Shown: positions 25,594 through 34,231 of the stretch, one piece after another
Layout of the letters: each line of letters begins with the position of its first letter
Position numbering within the stretch: the first letter of the stretch is position 1
Source: Streptomyces griseosporeus
Lineage (GTDB): Bacteria; Actinomycetota; Actinomycetes; Streptomycetales; Streptomycetaceae
Reading direction: 5' to 3'
Length of the DNA stretch: 64,000 nt
NCBI RefSeq assembly: GCF_014656055.1
Contig: NZ_BNBR01000001.1
Location: forward strand, 124,001-188,000
Program-made: the position numbers and the translations under genes
Notes under the pieces: generated by a model
Databases searched by the model: none
What the model was told of the DNA's origin: nothing
What the model saw: only the letters and a program-made list of their open reading frames with translations

Positions 25594-26783
25594 TGAGCCC
25601 TCACTTCCATATCCCGTACGTCCTGCCGACCGTGCTCCTGGCCACGGCCCTGCTGTTGAAGGCCCCCACGTTCCTGCGGGCGATGAAGGACGCCGACGTA
25701 CGGGCGACGACGATCCTGCTGACCTGCGCCACCGCGGTCCTGGTCGTCATCACACCTGCCAACATCCACCGGCTCAACGTCTGGACCGGGATCCCGAACA
25801 TCGCGGCCCCATGGGCGTACAGCTTCCTCACGGCGTTCTGCGCCACCGGTCTGACCATGATCATGCGGTGGCGGGAACCCCCCTCCAAGCGGCGTGACCG
25901 CCGCATGCGCGCGATCTACTGGATCTACGCCGGCATCATCGCCGCCCTGTGGGTCACCTTCATCCTGGCCGACGTTCCCGAACCGCGGATCTACGACCTC
26001 GACACCTACTACGCCACCACGCCGTGGATGCGCGAGCACACCCTGCTCTACGTTCTCGCCCACATGGTGTCGTCCCTGATCGCCGCGTACATGCTCTGGA
26101 AGTGGTACCCCGAGGTCACCCACCGGTGGCTGCGCACCGGGCTCGTCTGCCTCCAGGTCGGCTACGCCTCCGGGCTCGTCTTCGACGCGGCCAAACTCGC
26201 CGCCGTGTCCGCCCGCTGGACCGGCCACAACCTCGACTGGATGAGCACCAAGGCGGCGCCCCCCTTCGCTCTGCTCGAGGCCGTCCTCGTCGCCCTCGGC
26301 TTCATCGCCCCCCAGATCGGACCCTGGTTCCAGAAGTCCGGCCGGGAGCTGCGCGACTACCGACGCCTGAGGGCGCTCTGGCGCACCGTCCGCGTCGTTC
26401 AGCCGGCCGCGGCCGCGGCCCGCTTCGGCTGGTGGGTCCCCCTCGACCTGCGCCTCCTCCAACGCCAGCAGCGCATCCACGACGCCCTGCGCCTGCTCGC
26501 CCCGTACTTCTGCCACGACACCTACCAGCGAGCCCACGCCGCCGCCCTCGCCGAGTTCGACGACGAGCAGGCCAAGGGCATCGCCGGCGCCATCGCCCTG
26601 CAGGACGCTGCCGACGCCTACCAGCGCCGGCAGCCACGCCACACCGGCGACCAGATCCCACGCATCGGCCCTGACGTCATCGACCACCTCGACCAGGTAG
26701 CCCGGGCCCTGTCCCGCCCGCGCCTCTTCGACTCCATCCGCCAACGGGTGACCACCACAGAAAGCGCCAACACGCATGCCTGA
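25593..26783 (+). CDS. MAB_1171c-like integral membrane protein
   Basis: A protein of 396 residues. The N-terminal 240 residues contain about seven membrane segments (for example 8-22, 38-55, 72-88, 108-128, 153-168, 190-205 and 223-240). The C-terminal cytoplasmic half is helical, with RVVQPAAAAARFGWWVPLDL and HDALRLLAPYF, as in the MAB_1171c/DUF6545 family. No transport substrate is known. The ATG shares its A with the upstream TGA, and the gene's end overlaps the FAD gene by 8 bp. This fixed order suggests that the membrane protein works with both neighbours. Confidence 0.8.
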   Translation: MSPHFHIPYVLPTVLLATALLLKAPTFLRAMKDADVRATTILLTCATAVLVVITPANIHRLNVWTGIPNIAAPWAYSFLTAFCATGLTMIMRWREPPSKRRDRRMRAIYWIYAGIIAALWVTFILADVPEPRIYDLDTYYATTPWMREHTLLYVLAHMVSSLIAAYMLWKWYPEVTHRWLRTGLVCLQVGYASGLVFDAAKLAAVSARWTGHNLDWMSTKAAPPFALLEAVLVALGFIAPQIGPWFQKSGRELRDYRRLRALWRTVRVVQPAAAAARFGWWVPLDLRLLQRQQRIHDALRLLAPYFCHDTYQRAHAAALAEFDDEQAKGIAGAIALQDAADAYQRRQPRHTGDQIPRIGPDVIDHLDQVARALSRPRLFDSIRQRVTTTESANTHA

Positions 26784-28176
26784 CATAGCCACCACCCGAC
26801 GGCCCACCGCCCTCGTCATCGGCGCCAGCGCCGCCGGCCTGTTCGCCGCGGCCGCGCTCACCGAGTTCGCCGACGTCACCCTCATCGAACGGGACACCCT
26901 GCCCGACGGCCCCGCAGCGCGCCGCGGCGTTCCCCAGGCGAAACACGCCCACCTCGTGTGGAGCGGCGGCGTCAAGGCCTTCAACGACCTGCTGCCCGGG
27001 GTCGTCGACGACGTCGTCGCCAGCGGCGCACGGCTCGTGCACATCATGGGCGACATGGTCTCCCGGGCCCCGAACGAGGTCTGGTTCCGGCGCTTCACGA
27101 GCACCCACCACCGCAACCTCGTCTGTTCCCGCCCCCTGCTGGACTCGGTCCTGCGCACCCGCGTTCTCAACGACCAGCGCATCACGCTCCGCGAGGACAC
27201 CCGGGCCGTCGACCTCGTGGGCACGGCCACCCGCGTCACCGGCGTCCGCGTCCAGGGCGCAGACGGCGACGACACCCTCACGGCCGACCTGGTCGTCGAC
27301 GCCACCGGCCGCGGTTCACGCGCACCCCAGTGGCTTGAAGCCCTCGGCCTGCCCAAGGTCAGCGAACGAGAGGTCAACGCCGGCGTCGCCTACGCCACCC
27401 GCCTCTACCGGGCCCCCGGAACCACGGCCGACACGGACTTCCCGCTGATCAACGTGCAGGCCAACCCCGCCAAGGCCCCCGGCCAGGGCGGCATCATCCT
27501 GCCCGTCGAGAACAACCAGTGGATCGTCACCCTCGCCGGCACACGCGGCGGCGAACCCACCGACGAACCTGACCGCTTCGAGGACTTCGCCCTCGGCCTG
27601 GGCGACCCCGTCATCGGGGAGCTGCTGAAGAACGCCGAACCGCTCAGCGACGTCGCCACCACCCGCAGCACGGCCAACCACCGCCGCTACTACGAGAAGA
27701 TGCGCGCTTGGCCGGACGGCTTCCTCGTCCTGGGCGACGCCATCGCCAGCTACAACCCCGTCTACGGGCACGGCCTCACTGTGGCCGCCCAGTGCGCGCT
27801 CGCCGTCAGGAACATCCTGCGCACCGCACCCCTGACCGCATCGGGAACCGCCCGCAGGGCGCAGCGCGCCGCGTCCCGTCCGGTGGCCGCCGCCTGGGAC
27901 CTCGCCGTCGGCCAGGACGCCTTCTACCCGGGCGCCACCGACACCCCGCCCACCGCCGTGGAGAAGTACCTCGCCCGGTACGTGGACCGCTGCGTGGAGA
28001 CCGGCGCCGGCAACCCTCGTGCCCTGGCCGCCCTGCTGGACGTCATGAGCCTGGAGAAGCCGGCCACCCGGCTGTTCTCCCCCGACATGGTGTGGCCCAT
28101 GCTGTTCGGCCGGAAGAAGCCCCTCCTCAACGCCGCCCCCCTCACTGAAGCCGAGCGGAACAGCGCACTGAACTGA
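26776..28176 (+). CDS. FAD-dependent oxidoreductase
   Basis: A protein of 466 residues with an N-terminal FAD site (VIGASAAGLFAAAAL, acidic strand end TLIERD), a second flavin motif VVDATGRGSRAP and a third FLVLGDAIASYNPVYGHG. This is the layout of group A flavoprotein monooxygenases and geranylgeranyl-reductase-like enzymes; the substrate domain is not diagnostic. It is the last gene of the four-gene operon and is followed by a strong hairpin. The likely role is modification of a small molecule linked to the membrane protein; that link is inferred from gene order. Confidence 0.85.
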   Translation: MPDIATTRRPTALVIGASAAGLFAAAALTEFADVTLIERDTLPDGPAARRGVPQAKHAHLVWSGGVKAFNDLLPGVVDDVVASGARLVHIMGDMVSRAPNEVWFRRFTSTHHRNLVCSRPLLDSVLRTRVLNDQRITLREDTRAVDLVGTATRVTGVRVQGADGDDTLTADLVVDATGRGSRAPQWLEALGLPKVSEREVNAGVAYATRLYRAPGTTADTDFPLINVQANPAKAPGQGGIILPVENNQWIVTLAGTRGGEPTDEPDRFEDFALGLGDPVIGELLKNAEPLSDVATTRSTANHRRYYEKMRAWPDGFLVLGDAIASYNPVYGHGLTVAAQCALAVRNILRTAPLTASGTARRAQRAASRPVAAAWDLAVGQDAFYPGATDTPPTAVEKYLARYVDRCVETGAGNPRALAALLDVMSLEKPATRLFSPDMVWPMLFGRKKPLLNAAPLTEAERNSALN

Positions 28177-28213
28177 CCAAGATCATTCCTGCCCGGATGG
28201 GCAACCCCCTCAA

Positions 28214-28240
28214 GGCCCCGTACGGGTGACGTACGGGGCC
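28214..28240 (+). terminator. Terminator of the XRE-FAD operon
   Basis: GGCCCCGTAC and GTACGGGGCC form a perfect 10-bp stem around a 7-nt loop, 38 nt after the FAD gene stop. No T-run is present. Confidence 0.8.
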
Positions 28241-28686
28241 CCACCACGTGCCGTTCCCCATACCGCGTATGGGACGCTCCCCGTAGCCCGGAAAGGTCAC
28301 CGGACTGCGGGAGCGGGTCATGGGTTCCGCATCGGACACCGCGCAAGGCCTCAGCGGCAACGCACGGTCGCCGACCAGGCCCGCGACTCCGCGCAGCGCA
28401 TCAGCGACGAGAGCCGGCAACAGTAGGTGCTGCTCATGCCACGACCAGGGGATGCACCTCCCTTTCCAGCGGCCCTCACCATTGGTGCGGACAGCCGCTG
28501 CATGGCTGGCTGAGCCCAGGATCCACAACACGACCCGGCCATGACCAGAGCGCTAGGCCCGGTCTTCACCGGCTCCCTGGCCCGTCAGGCCTCGCAGGCG
28601 CGTGGCGATCCCGCACATGGCCATGCGCAGGGGCCCGTGCGTCAGCGTGCACCCAGGGCGGTGCCGCCCTGGGTGCCCAGGCAGCG
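28241..28686. other. Intergenic, no gene supported
   Basis: Only short frames without start sites or recognisable domains. A small palindromic segment (CGGTGCCGCCCTGGGTGCCC area, about 28655-28680) may end the small gene at 28687. Confidence 0.4.
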
Positions 28687-28842
28687 TTACCAGTAGTGCC
28701 GACGGCCGGCGACCGCGTGTCCCATGGAACCCATGATCCACAGGACCGCACCGATGACCGCAAGGATGATCCCGATCGTCCACAGGATCGATATGCCGGT
28801 GACGAAGCCGACTACCAGCAGAATGATGCCGAGGAGGAGCAT
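28687..28842 (-). CDS. DUF6131-like small membrane protein
   Basis: A protein of 51 residues: MLLLGIILLVVGFVTGI, then a second hydrophobic segment WTIGIILAVIGAVLWIMGSM and a basic end GRRHYW. It is two membrane helices with almost nothing else, as in the DUF6131 family common in Streptomyces. The ATG at 28842 is preceded by GGAGGCGGTC, a good ribosome-binding site. Function is unknown; such proteins are often stress-linked. Confidence 0.8.
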   Translation of the reverse strand: MLLLGIILLVVGFVTGISILWTIGIILAVIGAVLWIMGSMGHAVAGRRHYW

Positions 28843-29164
28843 GACCGCCTCCGGTGCGAAGTAGTGCTGCCTTCACTGTGGACCCCAGCTCGGTGCTGGA
28901 AAAGGGCCGTGCCCGCATTCGGGACCGAATCGTGTCGCCCCCGAGCTGCGAGAGCTGCATGCCGTGTGGGAGAGGGAGACTCGGCAGGTGGTGACAGCGC
29001 GGGCCTCTCACGCATCGCCCGCGGCATGGCCGTCCTCAGCTGTCAGAGACGGGGCCGCACCACCAGCCTGGTACGGCCATCGGCGCAGCGCCTCCCAAGC
29101 ACCTCCGCGCCGGTCGCCTGGCATGCCTGGACGGCGACAGCGATCCGTCCAGGCCGCCGCCGGG
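28843..29164. other. Intergenic, no gene supported
   Basis: About 320 bp between two minus-strand membrane-protein genes. It should hold the promoter of the DUF6131-like gene; no hairpin or motif stands out. Confidence 0.35.
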
Positions 29165-29608
29165 TCAGCCGGCGCGCTGGGTGGTCTCCCCGGCCTGGGC
29201 GGGTACGGCGGGCAGGGGAACGGTGCAGGACGCGCAGCGTCGGGCCTGGGCGGGGACGGGGCTGAGGCATTCGGGGCAGTCCCGTTTGGGTGCCTGGACG
29301 TCGTGGTGCGGGGCGAGGCGTTCGTGGAGCTTGTTGATCGGGAGGACGACAAGGAAGTACAGGGCACCGGCGAGGAGGAGGAAGCTGATCGCCGCGTTGA
29401 TGAAGACGCCGTAGGGGAACTCGGTGGCACCTACGGTGAAGGTCTTGCGGCTCATGTTGCCGGCGGCTCCGGTGGCCAGCCCGACCAGTGGTGTCAGGAA
29501 GGCACTGACGAAGCCGTTCACTACTGCGGTGAACGCTGCCCCGATGACGATGCCGACGGCCAGGTCGACCACGTTGCCGCGCAGGATGAAGCTGCGGAAG
29601 CCCTTCAC
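29165..29608 (-). CDS. mscL: Large-conductance mechanosensitive channel
   Basis: A protein of 147 residues. The N-terminus MKGFRSFILRGNVVDLAVG with IVIGAAFTAVVNGFVSAFLTP is the MscL TM1 pore helix, and AAISFLLLAGALYFLVVLPINKL is TM2. It opens under membrane tension to release solutes during hypo-osmotic shock. Unusually, the C-terminus after TM2 carries two zinc-knuckle-like pairs (CPEC and CASC, about residues 115-130) in place of the usual short helix bundle. The start is GTG at 29608. Confidence 0.92.
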   Translation of the reverse strand: MKGFRSFILRGNVVDLAVGIVIGAAFTAVVNGFVSAFLTPLVGLATGAAGNMSRKTFTVGATEFPYGVFINAAISFLLLAGALYFLVVLPINKLHERLAPHHDVQAPKRDCPECLSPVPAQARRCASCTVPLPAVPAQAGETTQRAG

Positions 29609-29917
29609 CTCTCACCCCTTACAGGCTCTTGACGTCACCAGGTGACAGCCGAGGGCGTAGTCGGCTGCCACTTTCGCTCGGATGCCCTGCCACTCCTCGC
29701 CCATGCCTGCTTCAGGCGCCGCGCGAGACCGGGGCTGTTCTGCGCGGCCGGGCCGGGTCGTGTCCGCGGGTGCACCGCAGCGATCACATCCCAGGGCGGC
29801 CGGGGGCCGCGACGGCCGAGCCCCCGTTGCTCTTGCCACGGGCGAGTATGGGCGGGGCAAAGGGTGTCTGCTGAGCGTGGGGGCGTTGCGTGGCGTAGTT
29901 GTCAGCGCGCGTCGGGG
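29609..29917. other. Intergenic, no gene supported
   Basis: About 310 bp without a convincing gene; likely holds the mscL promoter and the 3' end of the secreted-protein gene. Confidence 0.35.
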
Positions 29918-30313
29918 TCAGGGGATCATCACGCAGTGGTTCTCGATGAAACGGCCGCCACGGTCGAGCCCGCCGCATACGGCCAGCCTCGGGTAGGCCC
30001 GGATCTCCCGGTTGACGACGAATCGCCACTGCGAGACGTTCGCCTTGCTCCCCCGGTAGTCGCCGACGAAGGCCCGCAGCGTCCCCGGCAGGCCGTCCCG
30101 GGTGGTGACGGTGATGTCCTGTACGTAATCGCGGCCCTGGAAAGCGGTGGCGACGCAGATGTAGGTGCCGCAGGTGGACTTCACCTCGGCGCTGGCCGGT
30201 GTCGCGGCCGCCACGAGAAGGGTGCCGGCGGCGGTCAGCGCTGCGCCGACTGCTGTCAGCCGACGCCATGTGGTCGCTGCGGGCCCGGCTTCAGCGCTGA
30301 GATTGTGGGGCAT
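29918..30313 (-). CDS. Secreted protein of unknown function
   Basis: A protein of 131 residues with a signal peptide (RRLTAVGAALTAAGTLLVAAATPASA, cut near residue 43). The mature part of about 88 residues has four cysteines (STCGTYICV, AVCGG, ENHCVM), suggesting two disulfides, and is beta-rich (VQDITVTTRDGLPGTLRAFVGDYRG). I do not recognise the fold. The ATG at 30313 follows GGAGGCTCC. Upstream, a 9-bp direct repeat occupies the leader. Confidence 0.75.
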   Translation of the reverse strand: MPHNLSAEAGPAATTWRRLTAVGAALTAAGTLLVAAATPASAEVKSTCGTYICVATAFQGRDYVQDITVTTRDGLPGTLRAFVGDYRGSKANVSQWRFVVNREIRAYPRLAVCGGLDRGGRFIENHCVMIP

Positions 30314-30326
30314 GGAGCCTCCTCGG

Positions 30327-30355
30327 TTGTCTGATCGGTCTGATCGGTCTGATCG
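30327..30355. repeat. Three direct copies of CTGATCGGT in a leader
   Basis: Three tandem 9-bp units (the last one imperfect) lie 15-45 bp upstream of the secreted-protein start. They may be a repeated regulator site or simple slippage. Confidence 0.6.
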
Positions 30356-30865
30356 CCTCATTCCGCACTGTGGCGAGGTGATGCCGAGCGGGCAAGGTCG
30401 CATCGCGTCGACCAAGGGCGCGAGGGGGCGCAAGGGCGGAGACCGACCGCATGTCACGCTTCGGCCGGTGAGCCTTCAGGAAGCCGCATCTCGGTCACCA
30501 AAGGTGCCCATCTTCGCGCACGGCCGTGCGGGCCCGTGCTCGCCAACCGGCGTCGGATGAAGGACGAGCAGCGGCTGGAGATCCCTTCTCCCCCGGCTCG
30601 GCCTGCCATCTCCTGGCGCGAGCCCGCTCACGGACGACCGGGGGCACTGCCTGCCTCACCAGCACCTCCCCAGAGCCCAAGGGCACATGAGGGACGTGGG
30701 TCCGGACCGGCGCCCGCTGCTGCCGGTTACTAAGCCGCAACAGCCGGGGCGTCCGCAACCGGCCGACCGCAGCGGCGGTGGCGCGCCCTGGTCCTGCCCA
30801 GCGCGGTGCGTCCGTGGACGGGTCGGCCGGTTCTCCGCCGGGTGGGGCAGCCGCGAGAGGCACAC
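30356..30865. other. Intergenic, no gene supported
   Basis: About 510 bp with overlapping open frames on both strands but no start signals, domains or consistent composition. Confidence 0.4.
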
Positions 30866-30886
30866 TGTTCTGCCAGTGGCAGAACA
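30866..30886. promoter_or_regulatory. Perfect palindrome upstream of DLH-like gene
   Basis: TGTTCTGCCA and TGGCAGAACA flank a single G. The 21-bp palindrome is 40 bp before the ATG at 30927. A -10-like TACAGT at 30913-30918 is 8 nt before that ATG, so the transcript may be leaderless and the palindrome would cover the -35 area. Likely an operator. Confidence 0.65.
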
Positions 30887-30926
30887 CCGACTGGACCGGG
30901 CTCGACGATCACTACAGTCCAGTTTC

Positions 30927-31664
30927 ATGACGACGATCACGACGCGTACGGTGCAGTACCCGGCCGACGGTTTGACGATGATCGGGCACCTCGCGCTCCC
31001 CGCCGGTGCCGACCGCCGGCCCGCGGTGCTGCTCGGGCCGGAGGGCATGGGACTCAGCGACGTCGAACGCCGCCGGGCCGATGCTCTCGCCGAGCTGGGA
31101 TACGTGGCGCTGGCCTTCGACCTGCACGGTGGGCGCTACTTGGGCAATCCCGAGGAGATGCTGGCCCGTTGCATGCCGCTGCTCGCCGCCCCCGACCGGA
31201 TGCGGGGCATCGGCCGTGCGGCACTCGATGTGCTGCGCGCCGAACCGCGGACCGACCCCGACCGGATCGCCGCCGTCGGCTACGGCACCGGGGGCGCGGT
31301 CGGGCTGGAACTCGGGCGTGACGGCGTCAACCTGCGCGCGATCGCGACCGTCAACGGCCTGACCACGGGTCGGCCTGGTGAGGCAGCGCGTATTCGCTGC
31401 CCGGTGTGGGCCGGGGTCGGGTCGGAAGACCCGATCATGCCGCCCGCGCAACGGAACGCGTTCACCGCCGAGATGCAGGCCGCGGGCGTCGACTGGCGCC
31501 TCACGGTCTACGGCGGCGCCCTGCACGCCTTCCACCACCCACCGGTCGACCATCCCACAGTCCCCGGCGTCGCCTACCACCCCCAGCACGCCCAGCGCGC
31601 CTGGCACGACGTCGTCGGCCTGCTCGCCGAGTGCCTGCCCGTGACGAAGGACCTAGGGGCATGA
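30927..31664 (+). CDS. Dienelactone hydrolase-family protein lacking usual nucleophile
   Basis: A protein of 245 residues with the DLH-type alpha/beta fold: PAVLLGPEGMGL, ALAFDLHGGRYL, then GYGTGGAVGLELG where the family normally has G-x-C-x-G-G. The Cys (or Ser) is replaced by Gly, while the acid (GSEDPIMPP) and His (GGALHAFHHP) regions are kept. It may be a non-classical or non-enzymatic member; I recall other actinomycete proteins with GYGTGG. There is no ribosome-binding site before the ATG, and a -10-like TACAGT suggests leaderless expression under control of the palindrome upstream. Confidence 0.8.
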   Translation: MTTITTRTVQYPADGLTMIGHLALPAGADRRPAVLLGPEGMGLSDVERRRADALAELGYVALAFDLHGGRYLGNPEEMLARCMPLLAAPDRMRGIGRAALDVLRAEPRTDPDRIAAVGYGTGGAVGLELGRDGVNLRAIATVNGLTTGRPGEAARIRCPVWAGVGSEDPIMPPAQRNAFTAEMQAAGVDWRLTVYGGALHAFHHPPVDHPTVPGVAYHPQHAQRAWHDVVGLLAECLPVTKDLGA

Positions 31665-31818
31665 CCCAGCTCGGCATGCTGGCGCCGAGCCTGGTCGGCG
31701 TCGGGCAATGACCGTCCCTCGCCTGGAGTCCGCCACAGCGGCTGAGCCGATGACGTCCGGGCCCCGAACTCGGCACGGACGCCGGCGGCGCCTGACCTCA
31801 TCCCGGTAGGAGGTCTTA

Positions 31819-32727
31819 CTACGCCACGACCGGGGGCAGCGGTTCACGGGCCTCGTGCCATGCGGGAGGAAGGGCGGCGACCCCGGTGCGGGCGGCGATG
31901 ACCCCGCCCGCGATGGCGCAGGTGGTGTCGATGTCGCCGCGCCCGGCGACTGTGACCCACAGGCCCTCGTGCAGGTCGTCGAGGTGCCCCGCCGCGCACC
32001 ACAGGGCGTAGGGGACGGTGTCGGGTCCTGACATGCGATAGCCGGAGCCCAGGACCTCCGCGGCGTGCCGAACCGAGGTGCGCTCCGGCATCCGGGCCGC
32101 GATCCGCACTCCCGAGCGGACGTCGCTGTCGGGGAGTCGTTCGGCGACTGCGTGAAGGAAGTCCGGTCTGGCCGGGGTGGGCCCGCCCCGGCTGCGGGTC
32201 GCCAGCGCCGCGGCCAGGGCGACCGCCACCGCTCCGGTGACCGCCTCCGGGTGGTGGTGCGAGACCGTACTCTGGCGGGCGGCCTGCTCAGCGACCACAT
32301 CGAGGTCGGCGCTGTGCCAGGCACCGAGCGGGGCGACGCGCATGGCCGCGCCGTTGCCCCAGGAGCCCTGGCCGCCGAACTGCCCGGCGACCACCTCCTG
32401 CCAGGGCTCGCCCGCATCGATCCGGCGCAGCACGTCATGCATCGAGGCTCCATAGCCGCGGTGTGTGTCCTCGGCGTAGGCCGCCGCGAGGCGCAGGGCC
32501 AGGCGGTCCTGGTCGACGATGCCCCCGCCCTCGACGAGTTCCCGGACGAGAACCAGCGCTTGGGCGGTGTCGTCGCTCCATCGCCACTGCGGTTCCGGGG
32601 GCAGCGTCCGAGCCTCCAGGGCCGCCGCGCCATGCCTGCGCAGGATGCCGAACCAGCGGTCGCCGAAGGCGTCGCCGAACGCGAGCCCGTGCAACGAATC
32701 CAGCACAGTGGTAGGCACGTTGATCAT
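31819..32727 (-). CDS. ADP-ribosylglycohydrolase-family protein
   Basis: A protein of 302 residues. It has the ARH/DraG signature residues: LHGLAFGDAFG, WSDDTAQALVL (about 50-60, metal-binding Asp pair), GSWGNGAAMR, and GRGDIDTTCAIAGG near residue 265 (second metal site). The family removes ADP-ribose from proteins or hydrolyses related conjugates with Mg2+. The ATG at 32727 was chosen because the long extension upstream is low-complexity and lacks homology. It has no operon partner, so the substrate cannot be guessed. Confidence 0.88.
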   Translation of the reverse strand: MINVPTTVLDSLHGLAFGDAFGDRWFGILRRHGAAALEARTLPPEPQWRWSDDTAQALVLVRELVEGGGIVDQDRLALRLAAAYAEDTHRGYGASMHDVLRRIDAGEPWQEVVAGQFGGQGSWGNGAAMRVAPLGAWHSADLDVVAEQAARQSTVSHHHPEAVTGAVAVALAAALATRSRGGPTPARPDFLHAVAERLPDSDVRSGVRIAARMPERTSVRHAAEVLGSGYRMSGPDTVPYALWCAAGHLDDLHEGLWVTVAGRGDIDTTCAIAGGVIAARTGVAALPPAWHEAREPLPPVVA

Positions 32728-32975
32728 CGGCGCAGTATCGCAGCGCGGTGGCTCTCCTGCACTCCGGTTTCGGGGCTGCCGGGCTTCCGGCCTGGACACG
32801 GGCTCTCCGGCCGGTGCACCGAAACCCATCCGGCCCGGCCCCGGCCGCCCGCCAGGCTCGAAGAACGGCGGGGCTCCGTGCCGACCTTGTGGTGTGCGGG
32901 TCGGGTGTAGGACTTGCCGGTGGTGAGGACGCGTCCGACGTCGTAGCGGGTGGCGGTCCGTCGGTACCGGCAAGC

Positions 32976-33239
32976 TCAGACTGACAGGCGGAAGCCACCG
33001 ATCTGGTACTCCAGCCCCTCACGGAACTCCAGGCGCGGGATGGCACTGCGCATCGCCGAGTACAGCGTGGGCGGAACTTCGTAGACCGCGGTCTCAAGAA
33101 AGTCGTCGTCGCGGCCGGGGAACAGGTCCCTGATGCTCAGGATCTCGGCTTGGGTCAGGTCAGTGACATGAGCGGCTTGCTCGTCGCTGTCCCAGCCGAT
33201 GAGCTCCCAGCCAAGGGTTTCGGTGTCGATATCGTTCAC
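32976..33239 (-). CDS. Small hypothetical protein (DUF7683-like)
   Basis: A protein of 87 residues from GTG at 33239; an in-frame start at 33329 would add 30 residues. The end PTLYSAMRSAIPRLEFREGL, with EYQIGGF, recalls small Streptomyces proteins annotated DUF7683, but I hold this weakly. It is acidic and soluble. The stop lies 248 bp from the ADP-ribosylglycohydrolase gene. Function unknown. Confidence 0.55.
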   Translation of the reverse strand: MNDIDTETLGWELIGWDSDEQAAHVTDLTQAEILSIRDLFPGRDDDFLETAVYEVPPTLYSAMRSAIPRLEFREGLEYQIGGFRLSV

Positions 33240-33346
33240 GCGCCTACGGTAGGCGCGAACTGCCCATGAGCCGGTTCTGAGCAGCTCGGCGCGCTGGATG
33301 AGATCATGCCGCGCGCTTTGTTGCGACACTGGTGAGGGAGTTCGTG

Positions 33347-34231
33347 GTGGAGAAGGTGACGTTGGCGGCGTGGCCCACGCCGATGGAGGCGGCTCCCCGG
33401 CTGGCCGCAGAGATCGGCCTGGCCGCCGGCGATCTGTGGATCAAGCGGGACGACCTGACCGGTCTCGGCGGGGGTGGCAACAAGGTCCGCAAGCTGGAGT
33501 GGCTGATCGCGGACGCCCTGCGGTGCGGCGCGGACACCCTGGTCACCACGGGCGGGCCGCAGAGCAACCACGCCCGGCTCACCGCCGCCGCGGGCGCCCG
33601 AGCGGGCCTGAACGTGGTGCTGGTGTTGCCCGGCTCCGGGCGCCCGGACCGGCCCGCGGGGAACCTGCTGCTGGACGCCGCCCTCGCCGCGCGCGTCGTG
33701 TGGGCAGGTGACGCCGCGCCCGCCGAACTGGCCGGGCAGGCAGAGAAGACGTGCGCCGAGCTGCGCCACGAGGGCGCCGTGCCGTACCTGGTGCCCTTCG
33801 GCGGATCCGGCCCGCTGGGCGCCCGGGGCTACCGGGAGGCGGGCGAGGAGATCCTCGCCCAGCGGCCCGACGTCCGGCACGTCGTCACCGCCCTCGGCTC
33901 CGGCGGCACGATGGCGGGCCTGGTCGCCGCCCTCGGAGCCGACCGCGTTCTGGGCGTCGACGTCGGCGCACTCCCCGACCCCGCCGCCGTCGCCGCCGCT
34001 TTCGCCTCGGACCTCACCGGCAGCGAGGTGACCGCAGTCCACCTACGGGTCCGGCGGGTTCGAACGCGTGGTGCCGCCGGCGCCGGAACGTCCTCAGGGC
34101 CGTGGCTGGCGTCGCCACGGGAATCGGGAGGTGCTGGCTGCGATCATCTTCGTGGCCACCTCTGGGTGCACCTGGATGGCGGGCTGGACGCGCCGGGCGG
34201 CTTCCGCTACTTGCGGCTGAGGGTTTGGTAG
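33347..34231 (+). pseudogene. PLP-dependent D-cysteine desulfhydrase/ACC deaminase-like, 3'-truncated
   Basis: The first 230 residues match the tryptophan-synthase-beta-like fold of ACC deaminase and D-cysteine desulfhydrase: IKRDDLTGLGGGGNKVRKLEWL (first part DDLTGLGGGGNKVRK, PLP lysine), TTGGPQSNHARLTAAAG, and ALGSGGTMAGLVAALG. These proteins normally run to about 320-340 residues. Here homology stops near 34055, where IS5-type transposase sequence begins in another frame, and the frame runs on to 34231 as unrelated residues. The likely start is GTG 33347 after GAGGGAG (33332 and 33344 are alternatives). The chimeric product lacks the C-terminal PLP phosphate and substrate elements, so it is probably inactive. 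Confidence 0.75.
34059..34190 (+). mobile_element. Relic of IS5-type transposase N-terminal part
   Basis: In the frame starting at 34059 the DNA reads FERVVPP...PQGRGWRR...REVLAAIIFVATSGCTW. This aligns with VVPPTEVIRPQGGGRRR...LAAIIFVATSGCTW of the transposase at 44519. It begins exactly where the PLP-enzyme homology ends. Confidence 0.8.

Noticed and set aside
30495..30887. 130-codon minus-strand frame between the secreted protein and the DLH-like gene
   Set aside because: It would run through the palindrome and lacks a start signal or any recognisable motif.
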